Source: Mycteria americana
Lineage: Eukaryota; Chordata; Aves; Ciconiiformes; Ciconiidae
Direction of reading: 5' to 3'
Assembly: GCF_035582795.1 (NCBI RefSeq)
Contig: NC_134365.1
Coordinates: 126,829,577-126,893,576, forward strand
DNA length: 64,000 bases
A program made the position numbers and the translations under genes. Shown piece after piece: positions 39,260 through 64,000 of the stretch (positions within the stretch are counted from its first letter, which is position 1; each line of letters begins with the position of its first letter). Below the pieces are notes generated by a model. It was not told the origin of the DNA and ran no database searches. It saw only the letters and a program-made list of their open reading frames with translations.

Positions 39260-42200
39260 GCCATAATCCTATGGCATAGCTCATGCCAGAAAATTCAGCA
39301 GTGCTCTGCAGGGTTCAACTCTTTATTTGCTACTAGTTATGGGAATGCTGTCTTGTACTGCAGTATACACTGAACCCTGCCTCCATTTCATGAGTGGTTC
39401 CTGTCAAGTATATTTCAAAGTCATTATTAACTCCTTTAAGAATACCTCAGAGTTTTACAGCAAGGGAAGCAAGGGTGCATCACCTCTGGTGCTAAACTGA
39501 AGACCAGACCAGCAGTAGCAGAAAACACCTCCTAAAACCCTGACTTATCTTGCATGGGGGATTTTGATTCCCAGGGTGCTACTACTAAAAGAGTAACGAC
39601 TTCCAAGGCAAGTGCAATGGCTGCAGTCTGAGTGTTCGTTCCCATGCTAAGACAGAGTGCCTTACACTGCTCCCAGCTCCCCAGGTTATCATGAAAGGAA
39701 GTTGATGTTTGCACGACAAGAGCAACATGGGGTCATTCTCTTAGAGGAGAGCTGGGCTTCTGGATTCTAACTTGGCCACTGCCCTCTTGCTTGACTGCTT
39801 TGTGTCTCCGTTTCCTTGCAAGGCTGACCTCCTTCTTAAAGCATGCCGAGACTTACTCGTGAGAAGTACTGCAGAAGCACTAGGGGTTGTGGTGGGCCTA
39901 TCATTTTAATTTATCCACATAAAATAGGCAACTACTTGAGTCCCTGTGGGAATTAATCCATTTTATCCATAAAGTACATTGTGATTTGACAGTGCTCCAA
40001 TTATAAGATTCCTCAGCTGTTTAAGGAGTGAGGAGAAGATGTATCCTTCTTTGGACCAGCTGATATAGTTAGAAAACTCAGGCAAGCTTTCAAGTGCATG
40101 ATCCCATTATATTCTTAGACCCACAAAAGTTAAATAACATAATCAAATACATATAGAGTCTTTTCACCCAGTGTCCCTAGCGTATCTTCTCCATGCACAG
40201 ATGAAGAGGAGAGAGCTGGAAAAGATCAACAATGAGATACTTTGTTTCCATAAGCCAGGCCTCAGTTTTCAAGTGTTCTTACATTTCTTCAGAGAACACT
40301 TCCCATAATCTCAATCTAATCTGACTAAGCTGAGCACACAAGTGGTATTTAACAAACAGCTTCAATTATGACTCCTGGTCCACTTAATTTCTGGCCATTC
40401 CTTCTTTGTAAATAGCCCTAAGTGCGTTTCCCTTGCTTCACAAGATGTGCTTTCAAACACATGAACCTCTGAGATCTCAAGCACCATGAGAAGCAATGTT
40501 TGTTTTGACTGCAAGAAGAAACAAGTGTTTACAAAAAATAATTAGAAAACAAAGTAAACAACGGAAGTTGGATTAGAAAGCACCACAAAAGTAATTATTT
40601 GAGAAATGCAATCAGAAATCTCATTTACCTGTTGTGTTATAGTAGAATAATCAAGGAATATGCTAAGGCTTCCGATGCTCTTATTGGGCAGTGATTTTTT
40701 TTTAAGCTGAATCTACCTGCAAATTACTGTTTTTAAGTAGAAACTGGAAGTCCCAGGTGAGATGACAGATGAGATAGGGTAGGGCGCTGCAGTCCTTGCT
40801 TGAAAAAGTTGACGTCTTACAGTGACAGGATGAACAACAGACAAGGAGAACAGTTGCAGCATGATGATGTGACTGGCCCCAGGTAACCCAGACCAGCAGC
40901 ACAGCTGGGAACAGATGCCTTGTGTCTTTGCCTAACCCTTTTTTTCTGTTTCCTCTTCAAATTTATCACTAGTACTTCTTTTCCACTGAGTCATCAGCTG
41001 AAGGAGATTAGATAAACTCCTTAGCCACTGAAAAAACTCTGGTACTCAAGTCCCTCCTTGAAGCTACACTGTTGTGTTTTCTGCACTGAGTATCTAAGTA
41101 CATAACACCAACAGATTTCTACCAATTTACTCCAGATTGTACTTCAGCCTTCCCTGCAAAGCTTGTAGTCCTGGCCTGTCAGACTATACCCCTTGATGAT
41201 AAACACGTCACCTGAGAAATCTAGTTTGCCTAAAACATCAGTGGGAACAAAGTTTTCATCACACCAAATACGTAATTTGACACTGTCACTGTACTGAAAC
41301 CTGTACAGATCATTAATCAGATTCAGCACTCTATAATCTGTGCTGTGAACATACTGAGTATCTATTTGAACAATGTAATTCCTTTAGCAGCAGTATTTTT
41401 TGCTAACAAATTGGATGATATGCATGGTACGTTTCCCCTGAAGTGGCAGGACTAAGAGCAAACCTGTTCTTGATAAAACACAAACAGTTTAGAGCAGGAT
41501 TTCAACTGCATACAAAAACTCTCTGCAGAGATGCAGCGTTCCTAATGACTAAATACACAACAGAGTTTCCTTCCACCCTTACCCTAAATGGACAGCCAAG
41601 ACTTGAGAGATCCATAGCACTGACAGCCTTTCCAGACCTTCCCTAAGTAATGCCAAGAAAGAACTAAGGGTAGCAGCAGAGGATCACATGATGGTAGATC
41701 AATGACTGCACACAGGCCCTACCACCACTTACGCTTTTCCTAGTCTTGGCTCTGGTCCCGGCCTGCTTGGTTAACCATCAGCGGGTTGCTTCAGCTTGAT
41801 AAGTAGTATTTCTGTGAACGGGGGATAATTATACAGATCACTTTCCAGGGACTACTTGCGTGAGTGCTACATATGAGCAATGCTAGGTACACGGCAAATG
41901 ATTCAATGAAGCAACCAACCAACTAGGAGGTTGGCAGAACCACAGGTAGAATCTGTACAGGTATGTTTTCTGACACAAAGTGGTAATCAAGATAGTTTCA
42001 TGCAGTATTTTATGTCATCTCTATAGCCTTGGCAATCATCTTCCCCTCGAAAACAATCCAGTTACGACTGTCCTGTGAGGTTGGCTTGTGTGCCAGCACA
42101 ACAGATCTAGCCACGTTCACTAAAGTGGAAGAGCTCACAAAGTAGGAGTGAAACTATAGACTTCACCTTTACTCCCCTCCTCCAAATGAGAGCTGACACT

Positions 42201-44639
42201 TAAGATCTGTAATTCAATGTAGACTACAATAACTAACCGCAGGTTATTTTCATGAACACATTGATCAATATGAGCAACAGTGAACACCGCACTTGATGAG
42301 GATTCACAAACTCAGAAGGCTACAGACACACAGTTTTAATGAGGTATACAGTGCAACTTTTGTTTGCTTGCCATGGTGAAAGCCTCAGCAGTATCCTGCT
42401 TCTGCAAGTCGTCTTTCCTGTACTCAATCATTGCCTAGATTTTATGCTTGCACCTAACAAAACAGTAACCAAATCCCTCTAGTAACCCCACCGCTCTCTC
42501 AACCTTTATGAAAATCCACAATAAGACGTTAATCTAAATCCCTCCCACCCCTTGTCACCATAGTCAAATGAATGTTGTTTCAAGACCACTGCTTATCTGC
42601 ACAGGTCACAGTAATCTCACTGGCAGAAACAAGAGTAGGTTGTACTACAGCCTTTATACTATAACCTCTGCCACTATTGGCGTACGCAGCCATTTATTGC
42701 GTAAGGGCTGACTTTACTGCACATTTTGAAGGCCCAATACAACACAGCTTCACAAAGACAAATCAGTAATCATTTTCACCATTGAACTTCACAGCCTTTT
42801 TTTCTTTACCTTACAATTTAGGATTAGTTTTCTCCACCCATTCCCAAGTCTTTTCCCATTTATCATAGGAAAAATTATGCTGCCCAGTAGTATGCCAAGA
42901 ACTACTGAAGTGCAAACTCCCAGCTCTGTGGGAACATGCTCTGTACTTCTCTTACCACAGCACCTTAAGTGTCCTAACACTCCCCATATCTGCAATTTCC
43001 CCAGTAGCCTAGTTTCAACCTTGTACCACCCAGAGGTAAATGGCTTCCTCCAGCCTCAGTGAAAGAGAATCTTCCAAGCATTTCTGCCACACATTAATAC
43101 CAAACTTCCTCCTTAAGTTTTCACTCGCTTTGTACTCTGAGCTCCCCTTGCTTTACACTAACTATTCTACTACCTTTACAATCCCTGGTCCGGAGAGCAT
43201 TGCTCACAGGCCTGGCCTTGAGCTACTTCACTGTGCTCCTGTGGTTTCAGCTGCCTCATGACTTTTGCCACACCTGCACCTTTTGCCATCAGCCTTTGCC
43301 AGGAACAAACCTGACGCTCAAGGACTGAATGCAAAGCTTTACACTCAAGGCTTGACTTCCAGATCCCACGGGCCACCTCCACAGTGCACAACATTTCACT
43401 CTAACTGCAATTCTGTATTTCTACGACTAGCTACGTGATACACAGGGGAAAAACTGCCAGGTTAGAGCTTTTAGAAGATACTAAGTGCATGTTGCACATC
43501 CAGGGACATAGCATGACAACACAAAGCCCTGCATGATGAGGTTGATCATTAGTACAAGTCTAAAGCAGGTAAATTTAGTGTGGTCTACAGTCAGTGTGCT
43601 CAAAGCAGATCCTCCAGTAAGCATGCCAATTTCCTCCTTTCCACAGTTCTTCAAAGCCCATACATGTTACTGACTGGCAATGTACCAAGTAGGGAAGATT
43701 CCTTTTACAGATGTGCACTGTATGGATCCAAGATTGCAAATCCACATCACACCTTTACCAGTCCTCAACCCATACCATGCATCTGCACCACACGTTTGTG
43801 GATCAGAGTTCCCAGGCATTACCTCTCCCTCTTCCTTACTCACCAGGAATTCACCAGTTTCTACAGTCATTTCAGCACAGAACTTTAAACCCAGGCTCTT
43901 TCTAAATCACGTTCTTCTAAGTGAAGCAAGACTTTTGTCTAGCTTCAAAGATAAACTGGAAACAGCTGAACCTATTCCTTCCACTGTATCCCCTTGGATA
44001 CTCCAGTACTTAACCTCATTCCAGCCTAATTACACCTCAATCGCATAGCTGAGTTTTAGAAATGTAATTCAAACTGGAGTGCAGGTATAAATTTGCTAAG
44101 GGGGGGGGGCGATGACACTTTTTTGGAGGAGGAAAGGGAAGAGGGTATGTACTGCACTTTTCCCACAGAATTGCACATGCTTGTTTTCAGTGAGGCTGCC
44201 CCAGCAACAATAAACAGGTAAGACATCAAAAGTAAAGCTGTCTGCTACAAGGCACCTTTGCTAAGCTGAGAGGCACAACTGTGAGATGAAGTCCTTAACA
44301 TTAAATGGCTGAGGAAGCAAGTCTGAGTTCCAGTTCAATAAATTTTAATTACATTGTTACAGCCAAACTCAGTACCCGGGGGGGGGGGAGAAGGTTGTCT
44401 CCTCATGTGTCCCACATCTGCTTTGTTAGCTTCTCTAGAAAACTTGTACTACTATCCAACATTGTGGGGCACAGGTTATTTTAAGGTTGCTACAGCTATA
44501 ACCCTAAGCTTAGCTGCCACTTACAATCACGCTGATGTGTACCACACTAGATTCACCTGCTTCCAGAGTTGCACGTGAATGAGACTACTTGGGCTACAAA
44601 TCTTGTAAACCAGAAGAGTGACGCTTCACAAATGAGTAG
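39260..44639. other. Intergenic region downstream of DDX3X
   Basis: 5.4 kb, AT-rich and CpG-poor. It contains G runs at 44100 and 44380 and the unexplained minus-strand reading frame at 41390-41144. Otherwise nothing recognised. Confidence 0.6.
41144..41390 (-). other. Unrecognised open stretch with exon-like edges
   Basis: The minus strand is open for about 80 codons to a TGA at 41144. It includes VKLRIWCDENFVPTDVLGKL and other protein-like segments in AT-rich DNA where stops are frequent. There is a possible acceptor (GCTAAAG) near 41379 and a possible donor (CTCAG|GTGACG) near 41216. No start codon or family was recognised. It may be an exon of an unknown gene, a decayed retrocopy, or chance. 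Confidence 0.25.
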
Positions 44640-44657
44640 ACTGTGCAGTTCAACTTT

Positions 44658-44663
44658 TTTATT
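44658..44663 (-). promoter_or_regulatory. Candidate distal DDX3X polyadenylation signal
   Basis: AATAAA on the minus strand, followed within about 30 nt by GT-rich sequence (TTTGTG). It is the last good signal before the sequence character changes toward intergenic DNA. Confidence 0.5.
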
Positions 44664-46543
44664 TTAATAAAATCAAGAATATGCACAGCACATGCAGTGC
44701 TAGCATCTAAACTAATACAATAAGCAATTCTAAACCTACAGTGACTTGAAGTTCAATTTTCACATTCAGCAAGTTTAAATCCATTCTTGCATATTGTTTT
44801 GAATCCTTGTATCTGAACTGAAAATATTGCTGGCTGATAAAACTTGCTAAAATGCACAAGTCACTGATTATGCCAATACAACAAAGATAACCACATGTTT
44901 GAGGATTGCAATGTGCCAGACATTCACTGAAAAAAAAAACACACAACTAAACAAAACTCACGCAACAAACATCTGAGAATCTGGACACTTCACATCAGTG
45001 TTTAGAAGTGTTTCATTAATATCTTAAGACAAGTGTATCAAAACCTTGGCATGTTTAATTTTAAGTTGCCAATTTTTGTTTTACTATCAGAAAGTTATGG
45101 CTACACTGCCAATGCCGGGTCTGCTTAATTTGACTTAAGAGTTTAATATGACTTAAACATTAAAAGCTCACACTACCCCGAAATATATAATTTCACGCAT
45201 ACGGTGACATTCAACATTCAAGTGCCAGTGTTTTTGTACTGTCTTTTGGTCAAGTTTCTTTAAACTTTCAAAGAATCACTTTTAGGCTTACAAAAATAAA
45301 TATTTGTCAAAAATGTTCAATAAATATTACACAAAACTAGCAGCAAAAAGTATCTAGAAATCTGTCGTGTGCAAATAGTTTTCTTCCCAGCTATCATTCC
45401 CATGGTCCCAAATAAGTTTTAGAATCTACTTCCTTCTCCTTAAACAAGCTGCGTTCAATCTCCAAGAGACAAAATAAGATTGGAAGTTAAGGACACGCAC
45501 ACAAGACATATATAAAATTCTCTGAATGTGCAATAAAAGAAGTATTTTGTAAAAAGTTATGGGCAAAATGTACAAGGGCCTAAACCTAGACTTGAAATAG
45601 CACCATAACAAATGACCTCAATACTGTCAAGTGCACCTACTTAATAAAAGTTTTAGAACAAGGCACAATACACTTGAAAAAATCTATTGCACTTTAGGAG
45701 ATTTTTGCCATTTTCCTATGCCACTGTAGATTAGTTGTTAACTGCTCTGGCCAATGTTAGCACAGAAATTCCAAGTGGCAGAGGCATTTTTCTGGTGGAC
45801 AATACTTATCTTTGGCCAGATTTAGCATAAACAGACTATAAATACAATGGAAACCTATGCAACTAAAACTGACTAAAACTGCACTTTAATAGCAGAATTG
45901 AAACCTTGTGCAGTTTATGTACATTTCCAACCTCTGTGATCTCAGGTTTGTTTGTTACTCTTCTGGAGCCATTTTACAAAGTCTACAGTAAGCCAGTTTA
46001 ACATCTCCACGCAGCTTGAACAGAGTAATGTGAATCTGCATTAAAATAAAGCCTGCTGCATAATTCTTCCTGTTCATACCCTCTTGACCAAAAAACATCA
46101 ACACTAGCATGCGTTATTAGACCAAAAGTTCAGTCAGGTCCCTAAGGAGGACCAATCACTGCCATGGTCAGCCATTCTACCATTTCAATTTCATATGGCA
46201 GGCATTTTTAAAAAGTCTAAATAGATGAATTCTCCTAAAAACTATTTCAAGTTATCAGACCTTTAAACGTTCCCTGTAATGTTCTGCCCACGTTTGGCTA
46301 GCTCACATTAATGATCTGCCTAAATATTGAAAAAGGAATTGCTGTATTTACTTGCATTAACTTCAAAAACAGTGCTTTTAATGTATGCATGTATCCATAC
46401 ATCATCTCATCATGACTGGAATGGCTTATTAAAGGCTATCAGGTTCTAAGTACCTATCCAGGATAGAGTGAGCAAATCAGAACTTTAACTTAGTACAGTT
46501 TTGCCACATTAGAAACTAATTGCATTGATATGCTTCAAGATGT

Positions 46544-46699
46544 TTTATTTTTCAAATCTGCAAATACCAAAAGCCCTAATGCAGGCTACCGCATAAGTTT
46601 TTCTTTGTAATATTATGGATGAATCAGTGATTCCTGTTTAAGTTGTATCACACCTGTGTGCCAAGGTTTGATTTTAGCCCAAGTTCAGTAATTTTTATT
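46544..46699 (-). promoter_or_regulatory. Two candidate proximal DDX3X polyadenylation signals
   Basis: AATAAA occurs on the minus strand at 46699-46694 and 46549-46544, 380 to 540 nt past the stop codon. Either could yield a short-UTR isoform. Confidence 0.4.
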
Positions 46700-47080
46700 T
46701 TGTCAAAACAATTGATATCTTGAGCATTACTGAGCCAACAGGACATCAAAATAAAAGTTGTCTAAAGTTAAAGGCACAGTACATTAACAAACAAATGATC
46801 CTCAGTCACAAAATCATAAATGCAGTTTCTGGGTGGGGATGGGTGGGAGGGGAGTTAATCCTGACTACAGCAATAGAGTCTTCAAAACCACCTTCAAGAT
46901 AGGGCTACTTGTTCCTTTGTTTCCATCTTGTGACCTTGAGCTCCCTTAAAAAAAATTTCAGTGGAGAATCACAGCTGGTAATGTACTGCGAGTTCTTGAA
47001 GCTACACAAGGTATAGTCTGGCTAAGTTACATGTGGTTTCCATATTAGCTTGTTTGGTAGGATATCTGCTGCAAGCAGAT

Positions 47081-63336
<16,256 letters not shown>

Positions 63337-63450
63337 AACGAGAGATCGTCTCGGGGTGTCCCGCTCCGCCTCAAGAAATTCAGATTCACCGGGCTGGGAA
63401 CTCGCCGCTGCTGCCGCTCGTCCGCCACGAATCGCTTTCCTGACTGAGCC
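63337..63450 (-). other. DDX3X: DDX3X 5' UTR (short-form leader)
   Basis: GC-rich leader between the predicted start downstream of the TATA box and the ATG. If transcription begins further up, near the YY1 motif at 63976, the leader would be about 640 nt, closer to the long leader described for human DDX3X. Confidence 0.55.
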
Positions 63451-63470
63451 CCCCCCGCCTCGGCCCCGGC

Positions 63471-63480
63471 CTTTATATAG
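63471..63480 (-). promoter_or_regulatory. TATA box of the DDX3X promoter
   Basis: The minus strand reads CTATATAAAG, a near-perfect TATA box in a CpG island. A pyrimidine-flanked CTCAGTC initiator-like site sits about 25 to 30 nt downstream, near 63445. This is about 140 nt upstream of the DDX3X ATG. Confidence 0.65.
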
Positions 63481-63570
63481 TCCCCGCCTGCCCGGCGCCG
63501 CGCGCTGACTTCAGCGCGCACGCTACCGCCCCTTCCCGAGCGCTCCCTTCCCCCTCCTCCTGCCCAGCGC

Positions 63571-63871
63571 TATCGCGAGAGAAACGGACCGCGCTGCACC
63601 GGCGGGGAAGCGGGGGAGGGCTATCGCGAGACCTGCGCTGGCCTCCGCAGCTCAGCCCTCGGTGAAGGGCGCTCCGGAGGTGTCGCGAGACTTCGGGCGC
63701 CGGGCCCGCGCGGCAGCCGCTGGGTCTCCCGGGCTTTGCTGGCGATACCGCGAGGTTTGCCCCCGGCGGCCCGCTCTCCGCCCCCGCCCGGTTCCCCGCA
63801 GGGGGAGAACGGCCCCGAGGTCTCGCGAGATCACGAGCCGCCCTCTCCTTTTGTTCGGCGTGCTCGCGAGA
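63571..63871. promoter_or_regulatory. Cluster of six CGCG (TCTCGCGAGA-type) elements
   Basis: Copies are at 63571-63580 (TATCGCGAGA), 63622-63631 (TATCGCGAGA), 63681-63690 (TGTCGCGAGA), 63746-63755 (TACCGCGAGG, diverged), 63821-63830 (TCTCGCGAGA, perfect palindrome) and 63862-63871 (GCTCGCGAGA). They are spaced 41 to 75 bp apart. The motif is a known CpG-island promoter element bound by BANP when unmethylated, and it drives housekeeping genes. It lies just upstream of the DDX3X TATA box. Confidence 0.8.
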
Positions 63872-63939
63872 GCGCCCCGCCGGCCCCCGTCGTCCGCGCG
63901 CGCCGCTGAGATGTCTCTAGAAGGAGTCGGATTCTAGGT

Positions 63940-63945
63940 CACGTG
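63940..63945. promoter_or_regulatory. E-box CACGTG (USF/MYC type)
   Basis: Palindromic CACGTG in the context GGTCACGTGGGC, between the CGCG cluster and the YY1 motif. USF-family binding is expected from the context; this is inference. Confidence 0.5.
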
Positions 63946-63964
63946 GGCGGCCCGGCCGGCGCTC

Positions 63965-63976
63965 GCCGCCATCTTG
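63965..63976 (-). promoter_or_regulatory. YY1 motif CAAGATGGCGGC
   Basis: A full YY1 consensus reads on the DDX3X-sense strand. In mammalian promoters such motifs sit just downstream of the start site in this orientation. That suggests an upstream DDX3X start near 63985, or an unrelated start beyond the window edge. Confidence 0.6.
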
Positions 63977-64000
63977 TGCGCTTCCCCCGGCAGAGTGGCG

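Larger units (their letters stand above)
44640..47080 (-). other. DDX3X: Probable DDX3X 3' UTR
   Basis: About 2.4 kb of AT-rich, CpG-poor sequence without long reading frames follows the stop codon. A minus-strand AATAAA at 44663-44658 has a GT-rich stretch just beyond it, near 44630, and suggests the distal end at about 44640. Earlier AATAAA signals at 46699-46694 and 46549-46544 would give short UTRs of about 400 and 550 nt. The length fits the long 3' UTR of mammalian DDX3X. The end is inferred, not proven. Confidence 0.6.

Overview
The window is a piece of a bird genome. It carries two protein genes that are next-door neighbours on the short arm of the human X chromosome (DDX3X and NYX). 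Both lie on the minus strand, in the same order and orientation as in human. The bird assignment rests on two chicken-repeat-1 (CR1) LINE copies (30131-32025 and 38557-39259), the typical avian interspersed repeat, plus a compact, CpG-island-driven gene set in otherwise repeat-poor DNA. The species cannot be told from the sequence.

Layout from right to left, which is the direction of transcription: 61840-64000 is a GC-rich CpG island with the DDX3X promoter. It includes a cluster of six CGCG (TCTCGCGAGA-type) elements, a TATA box, an E-box and a YY1 motif. DDX3X occupies 63336-47081 as 17 coding exons, every splice boundary resolved, coding for a 652-residue DEAD-box RNA helicase. Its AT-rich 3' UTR probably runs to about 44640. 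From 44640 to 11694 is about 33 kb without a recognisable gene, apart from the two CR1 copies, a few homopolymer tracts and small tandem repeats. NYX (nyctalopin) is carried almost entirely by one large exon at 11687-10269. From 10268 to 1 no gene is recognised. In human the next gene is CASK, in the opposite orientation, but no CASK exon was found here.

The two genes are not functionally linked as far as is known. DDX3X is a ubiquitous translation and RNA-remodelling helicase. NYX is a leucine-rich-repeat surface protein of retinal ON-bipolar cells. Their adjacency is conserved synteny.

No undescribed multi-gene system is visible. The most interesting signals are the dense CGCG-element cluster upstream of DDX3X, two in-frame GC-AG introns in DDX3X with the same AAG|GCAAGTA donor, a NAGNAG acceptor in the DDX3X C-terminal region, and the unclear 5' end of NYX. 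A small unexplained reading frame at 41144-41390 is also listed.
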